From assembly GCA_934454635.1 (NCBI GenBank), contig CAKSFR010000003.1:1-64000 (forward strand): a stretch of 64,000 bases of DNA. Direction: 5' to 3'. This stretch comes from an uncultured Ruminiclostridium sp. (GTDB lineage Bacteria; Bacillota; Clostridia; Oscillospirales; Ruminococcaceae). The notes beneath the pieces are model-generated. The model did no database searches and was not told the origin of the DNA. It was given only the letters and a program-made list of their open reading frames with translations. The first letter of the stretch is position 1. The number at the start of each line of letters is the position of its first letter. Below are positions 8,200 to 16,682 of the stretch, in pieces. The translations under genes and the position numbers were made by a program.

Positions 8200-9600
8200 A
8201 TGGGACTTATTAAATCTGCAATCGGCGCGCTCGGCGGAACACTTGCCGACTCCTGGAAGGAAGCCATACACTGCGGAACGATCGACAACAAGACCCTTTT
8301 AAAGGTCGGAACAAGAATGCACGAGGATTCTTCGCGCACGTCCAACACAAAGGGCTCCGAAAATTACATCAGCAACGGCTCGGCTATCATGGTTGAGGAA
8401 AACACCTGTATGCTTACCGTTGACAACGGCAAGATCACAAACGTTGTAACCGAACCCGGTCAGTATATCCTCGACAACTCCTCAGCGCCCTCGATTTTCG
8501 CGGGCAATATCAAGGATTCCGCAAAGGAACTCATCAAGCGTTTCACATACGGCGGCACGCCCTCTACCGAACAGAAGGTCGTTTATATCAACCTGATGCG
8601 CATTCCGAACCTTCCTTTCGGAACTTCAAATCCCATGCCGTATTTTGACCCGCATTACAACACATCTATCGAACTTCGCTTCTTCGGTAACTTTGAAATC
8701 CAGATTCCCGACGCTGAAGCTGCCGTAAAATTCTATTCCGAGGTATGCTCGAAGGGAACAAGCGCGGGAGATATGTCTGCAATGTCGATTTTCGGCACAC
8801 AGATGTACAAAAACGAGCTTGAACAGGCGCTCATGGTGGCTCTTAACGGACTTTCCGAACAGGGCATCATGTACAGCAGAATACAGGGCTCTTTACCGAC
8901 CCTTACATCTCTCGCGAGAGAGGCTACCTCAAGCACATGGCTCGAAAGAGGCTTCTCTATCACAAGCATTGCTTTCGGCGGACCTATCACGCTTTCGGAG
9001 GATTCCAAGAAGCGTCTTGGCGCGCGTCTTGAAGCCGATACTCAGCTTGACCCGAGCGTTCAGCGCGCTATGATGAACAAGAGCATTGCTGCGGGAATCG
9101 AAGCGATGGGCTCTAACGAGGGCAACGGCGGCGGTATGATGGGCGTTATGGGTATGAGCTCCATGATGAACATGGGCGGCAATATTCTCAACAGCTACGG
9201 TACGCCCCAGCAGACTGCTCCTCAGGCTGCTCCTGCGGCTGACGGCTGGAAGTGCTCCTGCGGCACTGTAAACAACGGAAAGTTCTGTTCAGGCTGCGGA
9301 AAGCCGAAGCCCGAAGCTTGGACCTGCTCCTGCGGAACAAGCAACACGACCAATTTCTGCGTCAACTGCGGTGCTAAGAAAGGCGAAGCCGCTCCTGCTC
9401 CTGCTGCTCCCGCGGAATGGACCTGCGAGTGCGGTTCAAAGAACACTACGAAGTTCTGTGCAAACTGCGGCAAGCAGAAGCCCGCTGCGCCCAAGAAGTA
9501 TAAGTGTGACAAGTGCGGCTGGACTCCCGCAGACCCCGAGCACCCGCCGAAGTTCTGCCCCGAATGCGGCGACGCTTTCGATGAGAACGACCTTGTATAA
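8200..9600 (+). CDS. SPFH-domain protein with four C-terminal zinc ribbons (YdjI-like)
   Basis: 466 residues. The first ~320 form an SPFH/Band 7 domain of the YdjI (virion-core-like, PF13421) type, starting MGLIKSAIGALGGTLADSWK. A Gly/Met/Asn-rich linker follows. From residue 347 there are four CxC/CxxC...CxxC modules (CSCG..CSGCG, CSCG..CVNCG, CECG..CANCG, CDKCG..CPECG) separated by Ala/Pro linkers. B. subtilis YdjI is about 320 residues, so the ribbon array is an addition. SPFH proteins build ring scaffolds on membranes. The start at ATG 8200 has GGAAAGGAAAG upstream, and a strong terminator follows at 9616. Confidence 0.88.
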   Translation: MGLIKSAIGALGGTLADSWKEAIHCGTIDNKTLLKVGTRMHEDSSRTSNTKGSENYISNGSAIMVEENTCMLTVDNGKITNVVTEPGQYILDNSSAPSIFAGNIKDSAKELIKRFTYGGTPSTEQKVVYINLMRIPNLPFGTSNPMPYFDPHYNTSIELRFFGNFEIQIPDAEAAVKFYSEVCSKGTSAGDMSAMSIFGTQMYKNELEQALMVALNGLSEQGIMYSRIQGSLPTLTSLAREATSSTWLERGFSITSIAFGGPITLSEDSKKRLGARLEADTQLDPSVQRAMMNKSIAAGIEAMGSNEGNGGGMMGVMGMSSMMNMGGNILNSYGTPQQTAPQAAPAADGWKCSCGTVNNGKFCSGCGKPKPEAWTCSCGTSNTTNFCVNCGAKKGEAAPAPAAPAEWTCECGSKNTTKFCANCGKQKPAAPKKYKCDKCGWTPADPEHPPKFCPECGDAFDENDLV

Positions 9601-9615
9601 GTAAATAAAATAAAA

Positions 9616-9670
9616 GCCTCCTTATCCGATTGTGCAATGCATCGAAAAGTCGGATAGGGAGGCATTTTTT
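9616..9670 (+). terminator. Terminator of the SPFH operon
   Basis: A 14-bp stem GCCTCCTTATCCGA/TCGGATAGGGAGGC with a 20-nt loop is followed by ATTTTTT. Confidence 0.85.
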
Positions 9671-9677
9671 CGCAGAA

Positions 9678-9706
9678 AAATCCCGCAGTACAAAGCTGCG
9701 GGATTT
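9678..9706 (-). terminator. Terminator of the alanine symporter gene
   Basis: Stem AAATCCCGCAG/CTGCGGGATTT with a 7-nt loop and runs of A and T on both sides, so it can act in both directions between the convergent genes. Confidence 0.8.
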
Positions 9707-9721
9707 TTTATGCTTTTTTGT

Positions 9722-11314
9722 TTAAGCTTTTACTTCGGCAAGCTCTGCGGCTTCTTCCGCATTGATTGCGGCAGCGTTTTCAGCCTGAATTTCGGGAATT
9801 GCCGAGAGAACGGGCTCTACGTCTTTCTTGCGTATCTTTCTGTCAACAAAGTTTTTAGTGATTTTCATAACTATCGGCGAAAGAGCAACTACGCCTATGA
9901 GGTTAGGAAGCATCATAAGTCCGTTGAAGGTGTCGGAAATATCCCATGCGATGGACGAGGTCATGATCGCGCCCGAAACCATCATAAGTACGAAAATAAC
10001 CTTGTACACCTTTGCTGCCTTGAGTCCGAAAAGGTATTCGACCGACTTTGAGCCGTAGTGCGACCAGCCGAGAACCGTCGTGAACGCGAACATCAGCATT
10101 GCAATTGCAACGAACATTTCTCCGGGAGCGCCGAACACGTTTTTGAATGCTTCGGCAACAAGAGTTGAACCGTCTGCGCCGGTTATCATGTGACCTGTTT
10201 CAAGGTCGATCTGACCCGAAGAGAGAACGACGATCGCGGTCATTGTGCAGACAACCATTGTATCGGCAAATACCTCAAAGATTCCCCACATTCCCTGCTG
10301 AACAGGCTCTTTTACGTTCGAAGCGGAGTGAACCATTACGGACGAACCGAGACCCGCTTCGTTTGAGAACACGCCTCGCTTACAGCCCTGAGTTATTACG
10401 GTTGAAATCGCAATACCCGTCGCGCCGCCCGCAACCGCGTCAATGCCGAATGCAAAGCGGAAAATAGAAGCGAACATTGCGCCGACTTTGTCAAGGTGAA
10501 TACAGAAAATAACAAGACAGCCGATTATGTACAGAATCGCCATGAACGGGACAAGTTTTTCTGCGGTCGCGGCGATTCGCTGAAGTCCGCCGAAAATGAT
10601 AAGTCCGCCTAAAATCATCAGAACGATACCGATAATAAGAGAAGTCCACTTTACGTCGCCGAAAGCGTAGCAATCGCTGAACGAAGAGAAAAACGCGGAT
10701 TCGAGGTTGAGTGTGATTTTATTGATCTGTCCGCAGTTTCCGATACCGAACGAGGCGAGAACGGCAAAAATCGAGAACAGTATCGCAAGGATCCTGCCGA
10801 CGACTTTCATGTTCTTATAGCCGCCAAGACCGTACTGGAGGTAGTACATTGCGCCGCCCGACCATTCGCCCTGAGCGTTTTTACGACGGTAGTAGATACC
10901 GAGAACGTTTTCGGAGAAGTTAGTCATCATTCCGAAGAATGCTGCGAGCCACATCCAGAAAACCGCGCCGGGACCGCCTACGGCGATTGCTGCGGCAACG
11001 CCCGCGATATTGCCTGTGCCGATTGTCGCGGCGAGGGCGGTACATAGAGCCTGAAACTGTGAAACCGAACCGTCGCCGTCTTTTTTGTGAGCCTTTTTGC
11101 TGAACATTCCGCCGATCGTGGCTACCCACCAGGTCTTGAGGTGTGAAATCTGGAACACCTTTGTCAAAACCGTCATGAGGATACCCGTGCCGATAAGCAG
11201 GATAAGACCGACCTTGACCCAAACGAAGTCGTTGATCGCGTTGTTTACGCCGACAAGAGCGTCAAAAAAACTCCCACCGCCGTCGTTTGCAAGAACGTGC
11301 ATAAAATCTTCCAT
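9722..11314 (-). CDS. Sodium:alanine/glycine symporter, AGCS family
   Basis: A 530-residue polytopic membrane protein that couples Na+ entry to uptake of alanine or glycine. Family hallmarks are the QFQALCTALAATIGTGNIAGVA segment (split here: QFQALCTALAATIG then TGNIAGVAAAI, about residues 88-110), GPGAVFWMW, and later RGVFSNEAGLGS. About ten hydrophobic helices are visible. It ends with an Ala/Glu-rich cytosolic tail. The start follows AAAGGGGATAAAA. It is monocistronic, with its own promoter (11358-11386) and terminator. Confidence 0.93.
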   Translation of the reverse strand: MEDFMHVLANDGGGSFFDALVGVNNAINDFVWVKVGLILLIGTGILMTVLTKVFQISHLKTWWVATIGGMFSKKAHKKDGDGSVSQFQALCTALAATIGTGNIAGVAAAIAVGGPGAVFWMWLAAFFGMMTNFSENVLGIYYRRKNAQGEWSGGAMYYLQYGLGGYKNMKVVGRILAILFSIFAVLASFGIGNCGQINKITLNLESAFFSSFSDCYAFGDVKWTSLIIGIVLMILGGLIIFGGLQRIAATAEKLVPFMAILYIIGCLVIFCIHLDKVGAMFASIFRFAFGIDAVAGGATGIAISTVITQGCKRGVFSNEAGLGSSVMVHSASNVKEPVQQGMWGIFEVFADTMVVCTMTAIVVLSSGQIDLETGHMITGADGSTLVAEAFKNVFGAPGEMFVAIAMLMFAFTTVLGWSHYGSKSVEYLFGLKAAKVYKVIFVLMMVSGAIMTSSIAWDISDTFNGLMMLPNLIGVVALSPIVMKITKNFVDRKIRKKDVEPVLSAIPEIQAENAAAINAEEAAELAEVKA

Positions 11315-11357
11315 TTTTTATCCCCTTTACAGTTGGATTTTTTAAAATACAAATACT

Positions 11358-11386
11358 ATTGTAACAGCATTTTCGCCATTTTTCAA
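11358..11386 (-). promoter_or_regulatory. Promoter of the AGCS symporter
   Basis: On the minus strand TTGAAA (11381-11386), a 17-bp spacer, and TACAAT (11358-11363). No riboswitch-like fold is evident in the short leader. Confidence 0.65.
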
Positions 11387-11617
11387 CACTTCTTGCAATG
11401 TCTGTATGATTAGCCAATTTTGAAATTATTTTTTTGTGAAAATTCACAAAATTTGGAAAGAATGCCCCGGATACCCAAACCGAACGATGAACCGACGAGG
11501 TAAGATTTTATCGTGGGGTGCTCTTCAGCGGGCTGCGAAAACGTTTATATGCGGCGGGCTTTTCTGTTTGTCGGAGAAAGTATCGGGTTCGCTTTTGCGA
11601 GGTTCGCGAAAGCGGCG

Positions 11618-11726
11618 GGCGGCGCGCACGCGCGCCCGTTTCGGCGCAGCCGAAACGGGCAATGCGGCGGCTTCGCCGCCGCATACGCTGCGCGGCTTTG
11701 CCGCGCAGCGGCGCGTGCGCGCCGCC
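11618..11726. repeat. Cloverleaf repeat, copy 2 (most regular)
   Basis: A perfect 16-bp outer stem, GGCGGCGCGCACGCGC (11618-11633) with GCGCGTGCGCGCCGCC (11711-11726), encloses three hairpins almost without spacers. Arm 1 is GCCCGTTTCGGC/GCCGAAACGGGC (loop GCA, 11634-11660). Arm 2 is ATGCGGCGGC/GCCGCCGCAT (loop TTC, 11662-11684). Arm 3 is GCTGCGCGGC/GCCGCGCAGC (loop TTT, 11687-11709). No gene lies in 11315-12007; the rest of that gap holds an AT-rich repeat and a -10 site. Confidence 0.92.
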
Positions 11727-11802
11727 TACCGCGGAGCAGTTGTGCGCGGTTATGCACGGCATGGAGGGAAAGCGTGAATCCGAGTTTGTGTGAAAAGCAT
11801 AC

Positions 11803-11863
11803 ATATTAATAGTAATTCCTATAGATAGACGTTGTCTATAGGAAGACTGAAAAATAGTATAAA
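11803..11863 (+). repeat. AT-rich short repeat, family A, copy 1
   Basis: Contains TAGTAATTCCTATAGATAGAC, then GTTGTCTATAGGAAG and ending AATAGTATAAA. It matches 61171-61233 in the same orientation and, reversed, 13265-13340, 14848-14905, 40165-40210 and 61284-61353. The two ends are imperfect inverted repeats (TWATACTA). Confidence 0.7.
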
Positions 11864-11916
11864 GCTGTAAATTTTGGAAATAATGCAAATTTGCACACCA
11901 AAAATTGCTTAGAACG

Positions 11917-11925
11917 TGATATAAT
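11917..11925 (+). promoter_or_regulatory. Extended -10 promoter of the surface-protein gene
   Basis: GTGATATAAT gives a TG-extended -10 (TATAAT, 11920-11925), with no good -35 at the usual distance. The ATG follows at 12008. Confidence 0.5.
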
Positions 11926-12007
11926 GACGCTAAACGTTGGAAGGCGTTACTCAAAAGTGCAGCTCAGCTACGCTGCATGAATACTACAAATAAGGAGAGA
12001 TATTTTT

Positions 12008-13150
12008 ATGAGTACAAGAAAAATGCTGAATGCAATCAGCGCTTTGGCTGCTGCTGCGGTTTCTGTCAGCGCCGTTTCCGTATGCTCATATGCTGCTTTA
12101 CTTGAAGGCTCTGCCGAAAATAAAGTTGACTATGAGATTTTACCCGACCCGTATGTTGATTACGCAAAAGTAGACGCGATCGAAGCGGTTATAACTGTCA
12201 AGGGCGGATATGCAAACGGCGGCATTGGCGTAAACGGGATTGACACCGAGTGGAAGAGCCAGTCGTGGGAAACAGACAGCGATACGATTACGGCTCGTCT
12301 TGACGACATCGGCGGCGTTTTCGCTCCCGATGAAGGAAAGGGCGCTGTAATTTTTGTTCAGTTTTGGTTTGTTGCAGAAGGCGTTTCCTACACCGTTGAC
12401 TCCGTAACGCTCTATGACGCTGACGGAAAAGAAGTTACCGCCGGCGAAGAACCGGTCGAAAGACCTGAGGTAAAATTCCCCGACGCTGAACCTTTGGACA
12501 TTGACAACGACAGCTTCGCATTTTATTCCGGAAACAGCGATGAAAAAATCGATATCGCCAAGGCTCTCGGAGATGATTTCGGCTCTATCGGAAAGATTAC
12601 CGCAACTTTCAAGTGGGGCAACGACCCGTGGAACGGCACTATGAACGTTAACGGCATTACGCTTGAGGACGGAACTTCCATAAGCTGGAGCAGCTGCGGA
12701 GAAATAGGCAATCTGAACGAAAACCTGCATCTTCAGGACGAAGATATACACGAATACACATTCACAGCATTCGACGCTAAGGACTCTTCGCCTATTGTAG
12801 AACTTAAATCGTTCGGCGCTACAGGCGAAATAAGCGCATACGGCGTACTTAATTTCGGCCTTTACGGCATCTACGGTGATGAAAAGGACTATCCCGATGT
12901 TTCAAACATTACATTCTACAACAAGGACGGAGAAGTGATTAAATCCTTTGATTACGAAACCGCTTATGATAACAGTGATGTTTCCGCAGAAACCGATGAA
13001 ACAGTTTCCGCTGCTGATAACGCTGCTGAAGCTGTAACGGAAGCTCCTGCAAAGGGCAGCCCCGATACCGGTGTTGAAGATGTTGCTGTAGTGGCAGGCG
13101 TTGCATTAACAGCCGCTGCTGCCGTTGTATTAAGCAGAAAAAGAAAGTAA
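12008..13150 (+). CDS. Secreted, cell-surface protein with SPDTG-type C-terminal anchor
   Basis: 380 residues. A signal peptide of about 30 residues (SALAAAAVSVSAVSVCSYA) precedes two similar acidic beta-sandwich-like modules. The first (about 48-145) contains NGGIGVNGIDTEWKSQSW and the second (about 185-315) GTMNVNGITLEDGTSISW; both finish with a D/N-x-x-Y/F-D/N-K/A-D-G-K/E-E motif. A Thr/Glu/Ala-rich stalk leads to SPDTGVEDV, a hydrophobic stretch and SRKRK, the layout of a sortase-type sorting signal. The modules may bind carbohydrate, but this is a guess from shape. It has its own promoter and terminator. Confidence 0.8.
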   Translation: MSTRKMLNAISALAAAAVSVSAVSVCSYAALLEGSAENKVDYEILPDPYVDYAKVDAIEAVITVKGGYANGGIGVNGIDTEWKSQSWETDSDTITARLDDIGGVFAPDEGKGAVIFVQFWFVAEGVSYTVDSVTLYDADGKEVTAGEEPVERPEVKFPDAEPLDIDNDSFAFYSGNSDEKIDIAKALGDDFGSIGKITATFKWGNDPWNGTMNVNGITLEDGTSISWSSCGEIGNLNENLHLQDEDIHEYTFTAFDAKDSSPIVELKSFGATGEISAYGVLNFGLYGIYGDEKDYPDVSNITFYNKDGEVIKSFDYETAYDNSDVSAETDETVSAADNAAEAVTEAPAKGSPDTGVEDVAVVAGVALTAAAAVVLSRKRK

Positions 13151-13217
13151 TCTCGTTCTCTTTCTTCAATCAGAATTGCAGTTAATATCTATATAGAATG
13201 AAAATGGCATAAAAAAG

Positions 13218-13246
13218 CAGACCCTCCGTGTGTGGGTCTGTTTTTT
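13218..13246 (+). terminator. Terminator of the surface-protein gene
   Basis: Stem CAGACCC/GGGTCTG with a 9-nt loop followed by TTTTTT. Confidence 0.85.
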
Positions 13247-13264
13247 ATTATATAAGTGTCGGAT

Positions 13265-13340
13265 TTATATTATTTTTCAATCTTCCCATAGACAATATCT
13301 ATAGGAAGATTCGCCGCTTCTGCGCAGCCGCCGAAAAAGC
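13265..13340 (-). repeat. AT-rich repeat family A, copy 2, with GC tail
   Basis: TATTTTTCAATCTTCCCATAG and ATATCTATAGGAAGATTCG, followed by CCGCTTCTGCGCAGCCGCCG. The whole 75 bp recurs, diverged, at 61284-61353, including the GC tail. It lies just past the 3' end of the DUF1846 gene (stop at 13369). Confidence 0.7.
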
Positions 13341-13368
13341 CGTCGGCTTTACTTTTTATACTTTAGTA

Positions 13369-14832
13369 TTACTCATACTTTGGTTCGCACGTCAGGTTCA
13401 CCCCAAGGCGCTTGAATGTCCGCTCGTCAACCGAAGAAAGAATAACGGTCGAGTGAACCTCGCAGCCGCGCAGTTTTGAGAGCTGCTGCATAGCGCATTT
13501 GGCGTTGGAGTCGGTATTCGCGCAGATCGCAAGTGCGATAAGCGTTTCGTCGGTGTGCAGGCGCGGGTTGTTGCTTCCGAGATGACCTGTTTTAAGATTT
13601 TGGATAGGCTCGATCACTTCCGGCGACATGAGCAGAACGCTGTCGTCTATTCCACCGAAATATTTCAGCGCATTAAGCAGCAGAGCAGAGGACGCACCGA
13701 GCAGATTTGACGTTTTTCCCGTAATTATAGTTCCGTCCGGAAGCTCCATTGCGGCGGCGGGAGCGCTTGTTTCCTGCTCCTTTTTTAACGCGGGGGCAAT
13801 GCAGCGTCTGTCCTCGGCGGTAATCCCCGCCTGCTTGAGCATAAGCTCAAGCTTGTATATTTCTTCGTCGGTAACGGTTCCTTTTCTTCTTCCGCAGAGC
13901 GCTGTATAGTAGCGGCGGATTATTTCTGCGTTAGCCGCAGCGCAGACAACCTTGTCGTCAATGATACAGTTTCCCGCCATATTTACGCCCATATCCGTCG
14001 GGGATTTGTAAGGTGATTCGCCGAGAATTTTCTCAAACATAGCGTTAAGTACGGGGAAAATCTCAACGTCGCGGTTGTAGTTTACCGTTGTAACACCGTA
14101 GTGTTCAAGATGAAACGGGTCGATCATGTTTACGTCGTTAAGGTCTGAGGTAGCTGCCTCGTATGCGATATTTACGGGGTGACGCAGGGGGAGATTCCAT
14201 ATCGGGAATGTCTCAAATTTCGCATAGCCCGCATTTATTCCGCGCTTGTGCTCATGATAAAGCTGCGAAAGGCAGGTTGCCATTTTTCCGCTTCCGGGGC
14301 CGGGAGCTGTGATTATGACAAGGCGGCGCGACGTTTCGACATAATCGTTCTTTCCGTAGCCCTCGTCGCTCATTATAAGAGAAAGATTGGACGGATAGCC
14401 GTTTATGTGGTAGTGGTGATAAACCTTTACGCCGAGCGCTTTAAGACGGCTTCCGAAAGCGTCTGCCGAGGGCTGCCCCTCATACTGCGTAATAACAACG
14501 CTGCTTACATAAAGTCCGATTTTGGTGAATACGTTGAAAAGGCGGATAACGTCTGCGTCGTATGTTATGCCGAGGTCGCCTCTGACCTTATTTTTTTCAA
14601 TATCAGCGGCGTTAATGACAATGACGATCTCCGCTTCGTCCTTTAGCTGGAGGAGCATTTGCAGCTTACTGTCGGGCTTGAATCCCGGAAGAACACGCGA
14701 AGCGTGGTAATCGTCGAAAAGCTTTCCGCCAAATTCGAGGTACAGCTTGTCCCCGAAGTGCGAAATGCGCTCGCGTATGTGTTCGGACTGCATTTTTAAG
14801 TATTTGTCATTGTCAAAGCCGATTGCGTTCAT
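13369..14832 (-). CDS. DUF1846 family protein
   Basis: 487 residues matching the DUF1846 family (PF08903), a cytosolic protein widespread in Firmicutes with no settled function. It starts MNAIGFDNDKYLKMQSEHIR and has the usual length. It contains a glycine-rich loop GPGSGKMATCLSQLYHE that resembles a phosphate-binding loop, HHYHINGYPSN and MGVNMAGNCIIDD. Pyridine-nucleotide or nucleotide binding is suggested by the loop but not shown. The promoter (15028-15056) lies upstream of an inserted repeat, so the mRNA leader, about 190 nt, carries that repeat. It is followed closely by another family A repeat. Confidence 0.88.
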   Translation of the reverse strand: MNAIGFDNDKYLKMQSEHIRERISHFGDKLYLEFGGKLFDDYHASRVLPGFKPDSKLQMLLQLKDEAEIVIVINAADIEKNKVRGDLGITYDADVIRLFNVFTKIGLYVSSVVITQYEGQPSADAFGSRLKALGVKVYHHYHINGYPSNLSLIMSDEGYGKNDYVETSRRLVIITAPGPGSGKMATCLSQLYHEHKRGINAGYAKFETFPIWNLPLRHPVNIAYEAATSDLNDVNMIDPFHLEHYGVTTVNYNRDVEIFPVLNAMFEKILGESPYKSPTDMGVNMAGNCIIDDKVVCAAANAEIIRRYYTALCGRRKGTVTDEEIYKLELMLKQAGITAEDRRCIAPALKKEQETSAPAAAMELPDGTIITGKTSNLLGASSALLLNALKYFGGIDDSVLLMSPEVIEPIQNLKTGHLGSNNPRLHTDETLIALAICANTDSNAKCAMQQLSKLRGCEVHSTVILSSVDERTFKRLGVNLTCEPKYE

Positions 14833-14847
14833 TATTGCGTTATCCCC

Positions 14848-14905
14848 CTTATATTATTTTTCAATCTTCCTATAGGCAACGTCTATAGGAAGATTGAAAA
14901 AGCCG
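14848..14905 (-). repeat. AT-rich repeat family A, copy 3
   Basis: CAATCTTCCTATA and TATAGGAAGATTG form a perfect 13-bp inverted repeat around GGCAACG C-rich loop bases. It lies in the 5' leader of the DUF1846 gene, joined to the next element. Confidence 0.7.
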
Positions 14906-14908
14906 TAC

Positions 14909-15007
14909 AATACTAATTCCGTCAAAGCCGTCGGCTTTGACATACCGCTTTTTAAGCGGTAATCAAAATGTAAGACAATGTCTATATATTGATTAGGAAT
15001 TAGTATT
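14909..15007. repeat. Inverted-repeat (MITE-like) element in a 5' leader
   Basis: Ends AATACTAATTCC (14909-14920) and GGAATTAGTATT (14996-15007) are perfect 12-bp inverted repeats. Inside are two palindromes, GTCAAAGCCG/CGGCTTTGAC-like (14921-14941) and TACCGCTT/AAGCGGTA (14944-14962). The right end, read in reverse, continues as CTAATCAATATATAGAC, the same as the start of the repeat at 61171. It separates the promoter at 15028 from the DUF1846 start. Confidence 0.7.
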
Positions 15008-15027
15008 AAAATCATCAATACATTACC

Positions 15028-15056
15028 ATTATATAACAAACTGCGGCAAAAAGCAA
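15028..15056 (-). promoter_or_regulatory. Promoter of the DUF1846 gene
   Basis: On the minus strand TTGCTT (15051-15056), a 17-bp spacer, and TATAAT (15028-15033). Confidence 0.65.
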
Positions 15057-15141
15057 GTGTTTCCGAAAAAATTCGGAGCAAAGCCCGCTGTGCTTACTGA
15101 GATATTGTGCGGCGCGTTTTATATTGCTGACTTATGCATTG

Positions 15142-15810
15142 TCAGAGCTGCTCGGGAGGTGTCGCCGCCTTTGCGCATGAAATCTCGAGATTTCCGTTGC
15201 GGCAGCGAAGCTTGTCAATAAATTCCTTTTCCTTTGACGGGTCTGAAAGGATAATGCTGTAATGCAGCTTATAAAGGCTGCCCATATTGGTGGTTTTTAC
15301 GCTTTCAAGCTCGCATTCCGAGGTGTATTCCTTGAACAAATCGTCAAAAAGTCCGCTATAGTCAAGATTTTCGGGAATGGTTATGCGAAGCTCCTTGGGC
15401 TTGCTTTTTGTATTTCCTAACAGCGAAAAAGCCGCAAGCCCCAGACACATTATCACAACAAATACCGCGGCAACGCCGATATATCCCGTTCCGCAGGCAA
15501 GCCCCGCCGCCATGGCAATAAATATCGCGGCGATGTCGCGCGCGTTTCCCGGCACTGAGCGGAAACGTATAAGGCTGAACGCGCCGGCAACGGCAATTCC
15601 TGTCCCGACGCTTCCGTTCACAAGCATTATTACAGTTGCGACTGCGGCGGGGAGAAGCATAAGCGTGACCAGCAGGCTTCGTGTTGTGCGCGTCTTAATT
15701 CGTGCTGCGAAAGCGATGAGAGCGCCGCAAATCAGCGCGGCAGCTGTACACAAAAGGTATGAACCGAGGGTGAGCGTAGTTCCGAGAACACTTGAAAATA
15801 GATCAGACAT
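15142..15810 (-). CDS. DUF4956 membrane protein
   Basis: 222 residues matching DUF4956 (PF16316). Four hydrophobic helices lie within residues 18-130 (LCTAAALICGALIAFAA, LLVTLMLLPAAVATVIML, the SLIRFRSVPGNARDIAAIF loop, and two more). A cytosolic alpha/beta tail of about 90 residues follows. The SLIRFR...DIA signature between helices is the family hallmark. The start overlaps the end of the VTC-domain gene by 8 bases. DUF4956 proteins very often sit next to VTC-domain polymerases, so a role as membrane partner in polyphosphate handling is likely but unproven. Confidence 0.85.
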   Translation of the reverse strand: MSDLFSSVLGTTLTLGSYLLCTAAALICGALIAFAARIKTRTTRSLLVTLMLLPAAVATVIMLVNGSVGTGIAVAGAFSLIRFRSVPGNARDIAAIFIAMAAGLACGTGYIGVAAVFVVIMCLGLAAFSLLGNTKSKPKELRITIPENLDYSGLFDDLFKEYTSECELESVKTTNMGSLYKLHYSIILSDPSKEKEFIDKLRCRNGNLEISCAKAATPPEQL

Positions 15811-16525
15811 TGACTTTTTCTCCTTTGAAAATATTTTTTTGTATATTTAAAAATGCGTTGCCGTATTTTGAATACGACTTTGGGAATATTTCAAGGCGGC
15901 TGAGCAGTTCTGCGAGCCAGAGCGGCATTGCACCCGCAATTTTTATTTCGACAAGCCGTTCGCCCGGCTTCGTCAGAAGAAAGCCAGAATCGCCTTCGGT
16001 GAGGTCGGGGTCGTCGCACCTGAACCGTATGTTTTCGTCCACGGTCAACCGAAGCAGAGGGTCGTCTATACCGTAAAGAGCCGTCCTGTCGTAAAACAGA
16101 GCGGCGGCGGGACGCAAATCCCCGTAGCTGTCAAGAAACCAGCTTATTTCCTCGCCTATTTGCCCCGTATTTTTGGGAGCTTCTCCGCCGCAGAGCCAGT
16201 TGAACGCCTCGCGGTAAGGCAGTTTTATGCGTCGTTTATACACAATTCCCTTATATTTTTTCTTCAGCTCCACAAACGCGCTGCTTTCTTCGTTCGGTAT
16301 TCCGTAGGTGCGCAGTCTTAGCTTTTCCTTATACACGGGCTTTTCTATCGAACGCCTTACCAGCAGCCACTGCGGCGTGTCGAAATAAATGCTGCATATT
16401 GTGGTTTTGCCGTAATCGTCCGGCTTCATGTGTCGGAGAACTTCTTCCATAAACTCCCCGAAGCGCTCCTCTTCAACGAGATATTTTATTTCACTGCGTT
16501 TGAAAACGCCCTGAAAGTCCGCCAT
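15803..16525 (-). CDS. VTC-domain polyphosphate polymerase-like protein
   Basis: 240 residues covering one VTC domain (PF09359), the tunnel-shaped catalytic fold that in yeast Vtc4 makes polyphosphate from ATP. Basic strands expected to line the tunnel are visible: KRSEIKYLV (10-18), KEKLRLRTYG, VELKKKYKGIVYKRRIKL and LVEIKIAG. A Tyr-containing SYSKYGNAF lies near the end. No membrane segment is present; the overlapping DUF4956 gene would supply the membrane part. The promoter is at 16567-16595. The homologous bacterial enzymes are less studied than the yeast one, so enzymatic activity is inferred. Confidence 0.85.
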   Translation of the reverse strand: MADFQGVFKRSEIKYLVEEERFGEFMEEVLRHMKPDDYGKTTICSIYFDTPQWLLVRRSIEKPVYKEKLRLRTYGIPNEESSAFVELKKKYKGIVYKRRIKLPYREAFNWLCGGEAPKNTGQIGEEISWFLDSYGDLRPAAALFYDRTALYGIDDPLLRLTVDENIRFRCDDPDLTEGDSGFLLTKPGERLVEIKIAGAMPLWLAELLSRLEIFPKSYSKYGNAFLNIQKNIFKGEKVNV

Positions 16526-16566
16526 AAGATCACTCCCTGAAAGGCAAAATTTCTTTTACTGCTTTA

Positions 16567-16595
16567 ACTATACGCGTTTTTTGTTCAGCTGTCAA
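16567..16595 (-). promoter_or_regulatory. Promoter of the VTC-DUF4956 operon
   Basis: On the minus strand TTGACA (16590-16595), a 17-bp spacer, and TATAGT (16567-16572). Confidence 0.7.
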
Positions 16596-16682
16596 TGGCT
16601 TTTCCGGAACTTTCAAAGCCTTTTCATTTTTACAACATTTACCTGAAAAACACTTGTTGGATTTGTGAAGAAAATATGTGCG

